Assembly (NCBI GenBank): GCA_026397595.1
Contig: JAPLUO010000454.1
Span: 1-34,710, forward strand
From: Caldifarciminota bacterium
GTDB taxonomy: Bacteria; Hydrothermota; Tepidihabitantia; Tepidihabitantales; Tepidihabitantaceae
Direction: 5' to 3'
DNA length: 34,710 nucleotides
In this document: positions 24,532 to 34,078 of the stretch, piece by piece
How the letters are laid out: each line of letters begins with the position of its first letter
Numbering within the stretch: the first letter of the stretch is position 1
The notes under the pieces: model-generated
The model's database searches: none
What the model saw: the letters and a program-made list of their open reading frames with translations, nothing else
Told to the model about the DNA's origin: nothing
Translations under genes and position numbers: made by a program

Positions 24532-27500
24532 ATGAAACGAATGAGACGCGCGACCCTCTTCGCATGGCTCGCTTGCTTCTCAGTTCTCCAAGCCAAGCTG
24601 GTCCCGATTCCATGTCTCACTGCCCCCCCCATTCAGCGGCTCACGAGGTCGGAAGCCAAGGAACACTGGGGTCAGGACCCGTTCGGGAATTGCCACGGAG
24701 TCGACATGATGCCATTGCCAAGGCTCGCGACGGGTGACTCCATGCCGATTGCCTTTGTCGTCACGGACCCAGGCCGGGAACAACTCAAGTACGGTATGTG
24801 CTACGAGGCGGGCGAAGAACGATGGATGGACTCGCCGGGCGAATGTGGACAGGTCGGGTTTCAAGGCGACAGCCTGTTCTACGTTCGCGGCGTGTCTATT
24901 GACACGTTCATGTACGAGCAGAGTTCGACGAAGCTATATGCCTACGTTGCCTCCAGAAACTCTCTCAGGATTCAGAGGTTCAGATTCGACGTCACGGCAC
25001 ACACGCTTTCCTACCTCAATGATATCTACTCCACGAATGTGGGCAGAATCGACGATGTCTGCTGCGCTAGAGCGCCGGATGGGGTCTCCTCCGGCGCGTA
25101 CGTCGCGGTGGTGAATTCGTGCACGTCAGTGCTTACTATCCTGGGCGTGAGCAAGACCAACATGAGTGTCACGACTCTGGCGGAGGTCGGGGAACCCGGC
25201 GGAGGGGACAACCAGTTCAGTCAGCCCGAGGGTGTTTGGATAGTCAAGAACATCGACCCCCAGAACGGATACTACGACATCTACGTTGCTGACAGGGGAA
25301 ACTCCCGGGTTGCCCATTTGCACTTTGACCCGGAACACAATCAACTGAGCTGGCAAACGGCGCTCGTGGTCCCGGGCGCGGATTTTGTGGACGTAACTGC
25401 AAACGCGTCGGGGTATGTCTATGCCGTAGACTATTCCGGTGGTAGGCTCGTCGTTTTCGCCCCGGACCTGGCCGAGGTCGCATATGACTACTATGGGTCC
25501 GGTTTCGACCATCCGGTCGAAGCGTCCGTCTACAAGGACGAGTTGGTGGTTACTGAGTGGTGGAGCGACAATGCCGGGATACAGTATTTTCGAATCGTAC
25601 CCGAGATTCAGGACCTTAGGGGCAGCGGCATGTTCGACGCGACGATAGACTCGAGCTTCTGCAAGTTCAACCTCTCGGAGCTTCCGGGATACGTCACAGT
25701 CTCCATCAAGACTGACCCGGAGAGAGTGTTGCTGCAAGACTCGCTTGTGTACCCTGGAGACACGGTCACGGTGTGGTGGGACGGGCGGGATACTCAGGGC
25801 CATCTGGCGATACCCGATGTCTACCAGTTCAGGGTAAGTGTGGAGTTCAGACAAGGCAATCAGGATTCCTTACTCACGGAGGTCAAGTACCTGCCCGACA
25901 CCGTTAAGGGGACTACGCTTTCGTCCGGTGTGTATGCCAGCGCCACATGGGACACGTTGCACGAGCCGTACGTGCTGTCTGGGCACGACTTCAACATCAA
26001 TGGCGGTTCCCACAGCGCTACTTTGACGATACAGCCGGGTGTGCGGGTGATGTTCCACGATTCAGTGGTCAGCCGGACCATCTACGTGCATACTGATGAC
26101 CGGATTGAAGCCCTCGGCACTGCCCAGAAGCCGGTCTACTTCATGCTACATCGCACGATGGCTGAAGGGTTCAATCCTGCCAAGCGCGGCTGGTGGGGTG
26201 GCATCCACTTCTATTCTGGCTCGAACGGCGCGAAGTTCAACAACTGCGCATTTGAGAACGGCGGCTACAACGTGGTCTATTCGAGCACTCCAAACTCGGG
26301 GGTCCTCGTGGACTTCGACAGTTGTCAATTCCGAGGGGCCTGTGGTCGTGCCATCCAAGTGGATTCAGATAGCGCCCGCGAGCGTATTGACATCGATAAT
26401 TGTCATTTCGAGTACTGCGCTGACTATCCGATATTTACCTTGAGAGCCCCGGCCGTCGCGGACGTGTCCGCCACCTGCACATTCGAGAACAACGGTGCCA
26501 ACAACCAGTTCAACGCCATACGGGTGTATGCCGGTACCGGCGATGGGGCTATAGCCAGTAGCTGCACATGGCGCAACTGCGGAACCGGATTTTTCTACCT
26601 GATCATGGAACACGACCTTACTGTCATGTCCTCTACCGGTGGCAATCCAGTGCTCACCATCGAACCTGGTGTAACCATCCGGCTGAGAGGGGATTGCGGC
26701 ATCCAGGTTGGGTCGTTGACCCAGGGTGGCGCGATTGTCGCCCTCGGCCAGGCGAGCGCCCCGATAACCTTTAGGGGCGCAGATAGTGTATGGAACGGGA
26801 TGGAGCTGGCGAAGTGCGCTGGTGCGTGTTCGCTTCGCTATTGCGTGTTCAGAGAGGGCGTGCAGAAGCAGCGGGCGACGTACCACTCATTCCAATACTA
26901 CCCGATGCTCTGGTGCCACGAGAACCAAGCGTCGCCCTGGATATACAGGTGTAAGTTCCTCGATGCGGAGAGGGACATACCGAACCAGTACGGCACGGGC
27001 ATTTGTATAAAGAAAGCCACGCCACACATTGAAGGCTGCAAGTTCCACAACAACGATGCCGGCATAATCGGCGAGTTCAGCGGCGGGCGGTCTTGTGAGG
27101 TCGACTATTGCCAGATCGACAGCGGAGGAGAGGGGTACCGCATCCTCGGCGTCGCCCATGGGGCGCTGCCCAAAATCCAATACTCGAACATATTCCAGAA
27201 TGACTATGGTGCGATCAACTACGACGGTGACGCCTATCTGAACGCACAGCACAACTGGTGGGGGCCAGACAACCAGACCCGCCCGGGCTGGCCGGGCAAC
27301 GGCAACAACGACGTGTATGGTGGTTACGTCTCGTATGATCCGGCGGAGTCACTCTCCTACCCGATGTGGTGCACTGACGTGCAGGTCTGTTCTATCATCC
27401 GACCTTCGGTATTCACGGCGCCGGATACCCTGGCGCCCATGGGGACAGCCCGCAACAACTTCGAAGAGCAGGTCATTCTGACTGCGACGATGCGCATCGG

Positions 27501-30500
27501 AAGCGTGTACGCGGATACCGTGTTGGATACCCTCGCCGCGTATGCAACCGATTCAATCGTGTTCGACACGGTCGCACTCGACACCGGGACGTACACGGTG
27601 GTGTTCAAGGTTTCTATGGCCGGGGATGAGATACCGGCGAACGATTCGATAGTGCAGACAGTGCACGTGCGTGAGGAACGGGACGTGGCCGCAGACGCGG
27701 TCCTGTCGCCGCCGGATTGGATACTGAGCGACACCACCGTAGTCGACACTCCCGTAGGCGTGGTCCACAACTACTATCACTCGACTCTTGAGTTCCCCGT
27801 CACGTTCACCATCGGCGAGAACTACACGCGGACCGAGACCTGTAGCGTCGATTCAGGGCAGACTGATACCCTGTGGTTCCCTCCGTGTACGCTGGCCGTC
27901 GGTCACTATTCGGCGGTCTTCTACACCGACTGCGAGAAGGATACTAACCGTCACAACGACACGATCAGCTACACGGTTGCCGTGCGAGAGTCGATTGACG
28001 CGGCTGCCGCCTACATCATCGAGCCGGCGGAAAGCCTGTACACGGTTGAAGATACGCTTGATTTTGCCGTCAGAGTCGCAAACAACGGAAACGTGGCATT
28101 ATTGCTGCCGGTCAATCTGTATGTCGACAATGACATCATTCAGACGGTGTCCGTCAACGTCGACGCCCACGATTCGGCCACGGCCTCGTTCGACAGCCGG
28201 ACTCTGGTTTCCGGGCAGCGTTGGCTCAAGTATGAGGTGGACCTGGATGGCGATGATAATCCAGCCAACGATACTGTTGCCAAGGGCATCACCGTCAAGG
28301 CTGGAGATTTCTGGGTCGAGCAGCCCGCGCCGGAGGAGTCCGTCGCACGGCTGTGCTGGGATGGCGATCAGCACGTCTACGCCGCGGCCCGGAACGAGCT
28401 GGCGATAGAGCGGTTTGACATGGCGACCAGGACGTGGACGTCGCTGGCCTGTCCGCCGTTCGGAGGTCCGGTGTCCGGCATCACCGCGCTGGACGGCCAA
28501 ATCTATGCGCTGGGCGTGCCCGGCGCCGGCCTGTCGACGACCAGGCGCGGACCCGCCCCTGCTGCGCAACCGTTTTCGCCCGCCCGTGCCGTTGGAACGC
28601 AGAGCCCGAGTGGTCCCAGACTCGACCAAGAGCCTAGCCTTTACCGGTACGAGGCTGACGGCGACTCATGGGTCTTTGTCACCGGCTGCCCGTGCGCAGC
28701 CACGTTGGGTCAGGGTGCCGCGCTCGTGGGCGACGATACGACCAAGCTTTACCTGCTCGACGGTACGAGCAGCCGGCTCTACTCCTACCATATCGAGGCC
28801 GATGTCTGGGACTCCGTGCAGACACCGGTGCTGTTCAACTACCGCGGTGCGGCCGACTGGGGCCGCGGCGGGCTGTATGCGCTGTCCGATTCGCTGAACC
28901 TCTGGAGATACGCGCCCGGCGGCGGCTGGTGGCCGGTCTCATCGCCGGGCGGCCCGGGACTACTACCAAGACTGCCGAGTTACGACCCGGCTATTTGCTG
29001 CGACCCGGTGCTGGATCGGCTGTTCACGTTCTACTTCGGCTCTCTGGGCGGAATCACGAACGGAATGGGCTTCCGCGAGCGCTCCAATCAGTATGGTGGG
29101 GCCTGGATGCTTCGGGCCGGGCTTAGTAGCGAAACTACTGAAGTGTCACTTTGCTTCGGTTCGACTCAGGCCTACTGTCTGGACGGACGAGGGGGCTTCT
29201 GGCGCTACCGGCCGGCACCGTTGTTTGATGCCGCGGCGGTCACAGTGGTCGTGCCCGACACCGTGCCGCGAGAGAGCTCATTTGTGCCAAAGGGCGTGAT
29301 TCAGAATGGATGGAATGATTCGCTGCAGATCGACGCGCATCTGTCAATGGGCGCTTACCATGATGTCCAGACCGTGATTGTGCCACCGCAGACCTGGGAC
29401 ACCGTCGAGTTCGCACCAGAATCTCTGCAGCCCGGCATCTACCAGGAGACGCTGCGAACAACGTTGATCGGCGATAACTATCCGTTCAATGACACGGCGC
29501 GAAGGAATCTGACTGTTCGCTATCGTCGCGACGCGGCCGCAGTCGAGATAGTAGTCCCTCGGGACTGGGTGCCGGCTGAGAGCCTGATTCACCCGGTCGG
29601 GGTGATCGAGAACCGACTAGATGACACGATGTCGATCTGGGCCTACATGACTATCGGCTCGCAGTACGCCGACTCGGAGCTGGTAACGTTGGCCGCCCTG
29701 AGCGACAGCGAAGTCGAATTCGATACCCTCCGGCTGCCGGTCGGTGAGTATGAAGCGGAGTTGCGGGTCAGCGTTGCGGGCGACGAAGTGCCGGAGAACG
29801 ACCACATGTTCGGCGAGGTCGAGGCAAAGGCGGGCGACTACTGGTGGCCCCTGGCTCCTTCCCTGGCATCAGCGCCGCTTCTCGTGGCCGGCGGGCCGGA
29901 ACGAATCTATGCCTTTGACAAGCAGAGCGCTGAGTTCGACCGGTACGGCATCACTTCTTCTGATTGGGACAGCATTGGGGTGACTGGCTACAACGCGCAG
30001 ATATCTGCGTGTCGCCACGGCCAGAACCTCTATGTTCTTGGCAAGTTGTCGGGGACGGGTCCGTATGCCGTCATCACTTGCGACACAGCCAACTTCGTGT
30101 GGCACTCGTTTGGAGGCCCACTGCCCCCCTTGAAGGTGACAGATTACTCCCGGCTCGCGGTCTCCAGCAATGGCACGGTGTACCTGCTGGCTCGTGCACA
30201 ATCGGGCCCCGGAATCTGCTTCTGGAGGTCCAACGGCGGAATACTTTGGGCGTCCCAGCAAGTCCTCGCCGAGACGCTAAGCAGTCGCGCCTCGGTTGCC
30301 TATGACGGCGCGGACCATATCTACCTGCTCACCGGGTCAATGGGACGGTTGTACAAGTATGGCCTCACCCAAAACCAGTGGGACACTGCTCTTACATCGC
30401 TGCAACTGGCTGCTCCAACCACCAGCGCGTTGACGTGCGATTCCGCGCGGCAGCGGCTGTATGCGTTCTGGGCTAGTCCGAACGCGCTGGGCAGCTTCTG

Positions 30501-32997
30501 GTCATATGACGTTGTTCAGGACACGTGGCAGCCGCGCCAGGCGCATCCGTGCCCGGTTGACGCACCGGCGCTCGCCGCTCAAAATGGTTATGTCTACGGG
30601 CACAGCGGCGCAGCCGACACCGCGTTTGCAGTGTACGTGCCGATGCCGGATACTGACGTGGCCGCACTGGCCATACTCTCGCCACCGGACACGGTGCGCA
30701 GCGACTCTTTCTTCCGCCCGACCGGTGTCGTGCAGAATCTGTCACCATGGCTGTTGGGCTTCTCGGTGGAGTTCTTCACCACCAGCCGACAGCTCCTGCA
30801 GTATGTCGAGCTCGAACCGGGCGCATCGGACACGGTTTATTTCGATTCGATTCAGCTTCCGATGGGAATCCAACAGGTGACTCTCACAACGCTTTGCCAA
30901 GGTGACCAGAGACCGGCCAATGACTCGTCCTCGACCGCGGTCATTGTCCGTCTTCCGCAGGACATAGCTGCCTTGGAGGTGTTGTCTCCGGTTGGTGAGA
31001 TAAGGTCAGACAGCCAAGTTGTACCAACGGGGCTTGTGGAGAATCTCTTCGACGAATCTCTTGACGTGTGGGTCCACATGCGGATCGGTAGCGTCTATAG
31101 AGACTCGCAGTTCGTTTCGCTGCCACCCAGTGAACCTGAGACGGTGGCCTTCGTCGCAACCTACCTACCGCTCGGGCTTCACGAGGTGTGTATGAGCGTG
31201 TTGTCTGATGAAGTGCCCGAGAATGACAGCGTGACGGATAGCTGCGAAGTCACCGGCGGCAACTGCTGGATACCGCGCGCCGACTATCTGCAACACACAA
31301 GCGTCAATCTGGTGGATTACGAACCGGGTGGTGCATACGCCATCGGTCACTTCAACTGTGGCGGTGGCTCCAAGCTCTTTTCGCGCTACGCAGCAGATGG
31401 TGATACGTGGCATCAGCTCCCGGAATCGCCACTTGAGGAGGGTGCTTCTGCCGCCTGCCGGAGTGGCACCAAAGTGTACGCGGTCGGGGGATTCGATATG
31501 CCGGGTGTTCGGGCCGCCGTCAGGCGGGGCTCTGGGCCGGCGTTCAGCAACTCGAACGATGGCATCGTCTGCTTTGACGAGGTTGCCGGCACTTGGGACA
31601 CAGTGACGGTGGACGTGGATGCAGGTCCCGGGCTGTACGCATCAGGTGATGACCTCTACGGGTTGGGGGTGGACCCGGACCCGGCCGGGAACTGGTCGAA
31701 GTACGTCATCTCCGAGGACTCGTGGTACGACCTGTCTCCGATGCCGGAGTCCTTGGTTGACTGGACGTCGGGCGCACATGACGGCGGAGACCATGTATAC
31801 GTTCTCACCGGCTCGAGCGGCGAACTCTACAGGTACGACATCTCCCAGGATACTTGGGTTGCTCTCCGGTCTTTGGAGAGCACGACGCCGGCGTGGGCCG
31901 CGCTCGCCTGTGACGCGACGCAAGGCTGCCTGTACGCCTTCTGGACTCCGGACGGGAGCCCAGACTGCTTCTTCAGCTACAGCATCGAAGGAGATAGCTG
32001 GCATAAGCTCGCAGCTTTTCCCTACCCGTACCAGATACGCTATCCATCTGTCTCCGCGTGGGCGGGGAAGGTGTTCGCGTCTTCATCGCGCTATCCTTGG
32101 GACACAACCGAGAACTTTGCTCAGTACGTTCCGGTGCCGTCTTTGGACGTTGCTGCACTGGAAATCCTAGGCCTGCCGGATACGGTCCGGTGCGATACCT
32201 TGGTCCGACCACTTGGAGTGGTTCTGAATTCCGGTAATGCGTATATGCATTGTGACGCCAGATTCGTGTGCGGATCAGACACGCTCCATGAGGTGATCGA
32301 CCTGCAGCCTTGGCAGCAGGACACGGTTGCCTTCGATTCGACATACTTGGACCCCGGGCTGTGGAATGCGGAACTAGTCGCCACGTGTTCCGGCGACGAG
32401 AACCCGGCGGACGACACGGTTCACAGCGCAGTCATGGTCGAAGGTCCATGGGAGCCTCGAACGCCGCCGGCCGCTTTCTATGGAGGCCGGCTGGACGCCG
32501 ACTCAGCCTGGGTATACGGAGCAAGCGAAGAGGACCACAGCGCGGCGATGTGTTCTCTGCAGACCCAGACCTGGGAGCAACTGACACCGACGCCGTTCGA
32601 CTCGGGCTGCATTGACCTGAGCCAGCGCGACGGCAGGCTGTACGCCGTTGGGATTCCGTGCGGCTTCGGTTCCAGTTCAGCAGTCTACACCATACTGCCC
32701 AGAGACACGGTTTGGCAGCTTGTCACTGACAGCCTGCCGGTCGCTCTCGATCCATCGGACCCCGCATGGATAGTCGCGACCGCAGACGGTATCTACCTTG
32801 AGCCTGCATACGGTCAGGAATTCTGGCTCTACCGGTTCGATTCACTCGGCGGTGGCGCTTGGGAGCAGAAGCATCAGGTGCCGATGTCGGTGCACTGGCC
32901 CTGTGCAGTCGATTGGGACCGTGCCGACGCCATATACCTGATGTCGCTACCAATCGTGGCTGCGGCGCAGACGACCTTCTACCTGAAACCTGCGTGA
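24532..32997 (+). CDS. giant modular secreted protein (propeller / beta-helix / CARDB-like / Kelch-like repeats), 5' and central part; prematurely terminated inside a MITE TIR
   Basis: ATG 24532 (gggagg RBS; MKRMRRATLFAWLACFSVLQA signal), not 24205 as in the ORF track. Repeating ~100-aa modules 'D.AA..I..P...V..DS...P.GVV.N......V...IGS.Y.D...V.L......V.FD...LP.G.Y...L.V...GDE.P.ND'. Confidence 0.8.
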   Translation: MKRMRRATLFAWLACFSVLQAKLVPIPCLTAPPIQRLTRSEAKEHWGQDPFGNCHGVDMMPLPRLATGDSMPIAFVVTDPGREQLKYGMCYEAGEERWMDSPGECGQVGFQGDSLFYVRGVSIDTFMYEQSSTKLYAYVASRNSLRIQRFRFDVTAHTLSYLNDIYSTNVGRIDDVCCARAPDGVSSGAYVAVVNSCTSVLTILGVSKTNMSVTTLAEVGEPGGGDNQFSQPEGVWIVKNIDPQNGYYDIYVADRGNSRVAHLHFDPEHNQLSWQTALVVPGADFVDVTANASGYVYAVDYSGGRLVVFAPDLAEVAYDYYGSGFDHPVEASVYKDELVVTEWWSDNAGIQYFRIVPEIQDLRGSGMFDATIDSSFCKFNLSELPGYVTVSIKTDPERVLLQDSLVYPGDTVTVWWDGRDTQGHLAIPDVYQFRVSVEFRQGNQDSLLTEVKYLPDTVKGTTLSSGVYASATWDTLHEPYVLSGHDFNINGGSHSATLTIQPGVRVMFHDSVVSRTIYVHTDDRIEALGTAQKPVYFMLHRTMAEGFNPAKRGWWGGIHFYSGSNGAKFNNCAFENGGYNVVYSSTPNSGVLVDFDSCQFRGACGRAIQVDSDSARERIDIDNCHFEYCADYPIFTLRAPAVADVSATCTFENNGANNQFNAIRVYAGTGDGAIASSCTWRNCGTGFFYLIMEHDLTVMSSTGGNPVLTIEPGVTIRLRGDCGIQVGSLTQGGAIVALGQASAPITFRGADSVWNGMELAKCAGACSLRYCVFREGVQKQRATYHSFQYYPMLWCHENQASPWIYRCKFLDAERDIPNQYGTGICIKKATPHIEGCKFHNNDAGIIGEFSGGRSCEVDYCQIDSGGEGYRILGVAHGALPKIQYSNIFQNDYGAINYDGDAYLNAQHNWWGPDNQTRPGWPGNGNNDVYGGYVSYDPAESLSYPMWCTDVQVCSIIRPSVFTAPDTLAPMGTARNNFEEQVILTATMRIGSVYADTVLDTLAAYATDSIVFDTVALDTGTYTVVFKVSMAGDEIPANDSIVQTVHVREERDVAADAVLSPPDWILSDTTVVDTPVGVVHNYYHSTLEFPVTFTIGENYTRTETCSVDSGQTDTLWFPPCTLAVGHYSAVFYTDCEKDTNRHNDTISYTVAVRESIDAAAAYIIEPAESLYTVEDTLDFAVRVANNGNVALLLPVNLYVDNDIIQTVSVNVDAHDSATASFDSRTLVSGQRWLKYEVDLDGDDNPANDTVAKGITVKAGDFWVEQPAPEESVARLCWDGDQHVYAAARNELAIERFDMATRTWTSLACPPFGGPVSGITALDGQIYALGVPGAGLSTTRRGPAPAAQPFSPARAVGTQSPSGPRLDQEPSLYRYEADGDSWVFVTGCPCAATLGQGAALVGDDTTKLYLLDGTSSRLYSYHIEADVWDSVQTPVLFNYRGAADWGRGGLYALSDSLNLWRYAPGGGWWPVSSPGGPGLLPRLPSYDPAICCDPVLDRLFTFYFGSLGGITNGMGFRERSNQYGGAWMLRAGLSSETTEVSLCFGSTQAYCLDGRGGFWRYRPAPLFDAAAVTVVVPDTVPRESSFVPKGVIQNGWNDSLQIDAHLSMGAYHDVQTVIVPPQTWDTVEFAPESLQPGIYQETLRTTLIGDNYPFNDTARRNLTVRYRRDAAAVEIVVPRDWVPAESLIHPVGVIENRLDDTMSIWAYMTIGSQYADSELVTLAALSDSEVEFDTLRLPVGEYEAELRVSVAGDEVPENDHMFGEVEAKAGDYWWPLAPSLASAPLLVAGGPERIYAFDKQSAEFDRYGITSSDWDSIGVTGYNAQISACRHGQNLYVLGKLSGTGPYAVITCDTANFVWHSFGGPLPPLKVTDYSRLAVSSNGTVYLLARAQSGPGICFWRSNGGILWASQQVLAETLSSRASVAYDGADHIYLLTGSMGRLYKYGLTQNQWDTALTSLQLAAPTTSALTCDSARQRLYAFWASPNALGSFWSYDVVQDTWQPRQAHPCPVDAPALAAQNGYVYGHSGAADTAFAVYVPMPDTDVAALAILSPPDTVRSDSFFRPTGVVQNLSPWLLGFSVEFFTTSRQLLQYVELEPGASDTVYFDSIQLPMGIQQVTLTTLCQGDQRPANDSSSTAVIVRLPQDIAALEVLSPVGEIRSDSQVVPTGLVENLFDESLDVWVHMRIGSVYRDSQFVSLPPSEPETVAFVATYLPLGLHEVCMSVLSDEVPENDSVTDSCEVTGGNCWIPRADYLQHTSVNLVDYEPGGAYAIGHFNCGGGSKLFSRYAADGDTWHQLPESPLEEGASAACRSGTKVYAVGGFDMPGVRAAVRRGSGPAFSNSNDGIVCFDEVAGTWDTVTVDVDAGPGLYASGDDLYGLGVDPDPAGNWSKYVISEDSWYDLSPMPESLVDWTSGAHDGGDHVYVLTGSSGELYRYDISQDTWVALRSLESTTPAWAALACDATQGCLYAFWTPDGSPDCFFSYSIEGDSWHKLAAFPYPYQIRYPSVSAWAGKVFASSSRYPWDTTENFAQYVPVPSLDVAALEILGLPDTVRCDTLVRPLGVVLNSGNAYMHCDARFVCGSDTLHEVIDLQPWQQDTVAFDSTYLDPGLWNAELVATCSGDENPADDTVHSAVMVEGPWEPRTPPAAFYGGRLDADSAWVYGASEEDHSAAMCSLQTQTWEQLTPTPFDSGCIDLSQRDGRLYAVGIPCGFGSSSAVYTILPRDTVWQLVTDSLPVALDPSDPAWIVATADGIYLEPAYGQEFWLYRFDSLGGGAWEQKHQVPMSVHWPCAVDWDRADAIYLMSLPIVAAAQTTFYLKPA

Positions 32998-33191
32998 ATT
33001 CCCCATGTTAGAGCTTCGGAGTTCGGGTTCTTTTCAGGGCGAACTTCACACTTTGTGGGGCACCTCTCCGCATAATCTTAGGCTAACCAAAAGGTAGTCT
33101 AAGATTATGAGCAAAACGGACGTGGGCCTCAAGCTATGCGCGGCTTCAAGCCCCGCCTTAGATGGGAAATTCACGCAGGTTTCAGGTTCTA
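32977..33191. mobile_element. 205-bp MITE-like insertion (32982-33186) with 5-bp TSD TTCTA
   Basis: TTCTA(32977-32981)|CCTGAAACCTGCGTGAATT(32982-33000) ... AATTCACGCAGGTTTCAGG(33168-33186)|TTCTA(33187-33191); internal hairpin cataatcttag...ctaagattatg at about 33070-33109. Confidence 0.9.
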
Positions 33192-33819
33192 TGCCTACTC
33201 GACCAGCGCTGACACATGGGCTGAACTGCCGGACCTGCCGTTCGAGGTCAGCCCCGGGCTGGCGCTCGCCGCTGAGCCGTGCGGGAATCGCGTCTTTGCA
33301 CTCGCCCCGAGCGATTCCGGGACGGTGCTGTGGGAATACAGTGCATTAAGCGGCACCTGGACTCAGCGGCCCTCTCCGCCATGGGTCGGTGACGTCGGCA
33401 TGTCTGCCGCGTTTGCTGCTGGCAACGTGTACGCGCTGACCGGCTTTGAGATGACACCCGGCTGGTTCTGGTGTTATGACCCCTCGTTTGAACTGAATCT
33501 CGGCCGACATCTGGAAGGTGTGGCCGGCGCATCTCAGCCGCTGTTGCGTTGGACATGCACATGCGAACCGAATCCATTCGTGGCACGGACAACCATACGG
33601 TGGCAAGTTCCCAAGCTCTGTGACGTGTCGCTGAAGGTGTACAACACCGCTGGTCAGATGGTCCGCCTGCTGCGGCAGGGAAGTGTGAAGCCGGGCATCT
33701 ACACGACTACCTGGAATGGCTGCGACGGCCGTGGGCGTCACGTCGCTGCAGGCGTTTATTTCTGTACGCTGGAGAGCGGCCAGAAGAGGATTAACAGGAA
33801 AGTCGTTCTAACGGACTAG
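33192..33819 (+). pseudogene. separated 3' part of the giant protein, including C-terminal sorting-like domain
   Basis: Same frame as 24532-32997; 'AYSTSADTWAELPDLPFEV...' continues the Kelch-like propeller; C-terminal 'LKVYNTAGQMVRLL...YTTTWNGCDGRGRHVAAGVYFCTLESGQKRINRKVVLTD'. Confidence 0.85.
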
Positions 33820-33912
33820 CTCTGGCTTGGGCCAGCGGATCGAGTGGGGGCGACTTTGCAACCGTCCCCTCTCACATCACCGGACGCGCTTTATTGCATC
33901 CGGCGGTTGGTC

Positions 33913-33984
33913 AACGGTGTCTACTTCCACACGCTGGACAATGGTGCGACGAGAATCAGCAAGAAACTTGTCCTGACAGAATGA
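33913..33984 (+). pseudogene. orphan second copy of a sorting-domain tail
   Basis: Translates NGVYFHTLDNGATRISKKLVLTE*, paralogous to AGVYFCTLESGQKRINRKVVLTD* ending at 33819. Confidence 0.75.
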
Positions 33985-34004
33985 CCTCCTGACCCTCCCA
34001 CCCC

Positions 34005-34037
34005 AAGGCTGCCCGCGTTCCTGCGGGCAGCCTTTTC
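34005..34037 (+). terminator. rho-independent terminator
   Basis: aaggctgcccgc-gttcct-gcgggcagcctt followed by ttct; 12-bp perfect stem. Confidence 0.85.
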
Positions 34038-34078
34038 TCAAGTGCCTGTACGGCCGGAGGCGAGGTTTCGGGCGCAGA

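Noticed and set aside
24532-33819. Diversity-generating retroelement target in the giant protein
   Set aside because: No reverse transcriptase, template repeat or adenine-specific variable region visible in the window.
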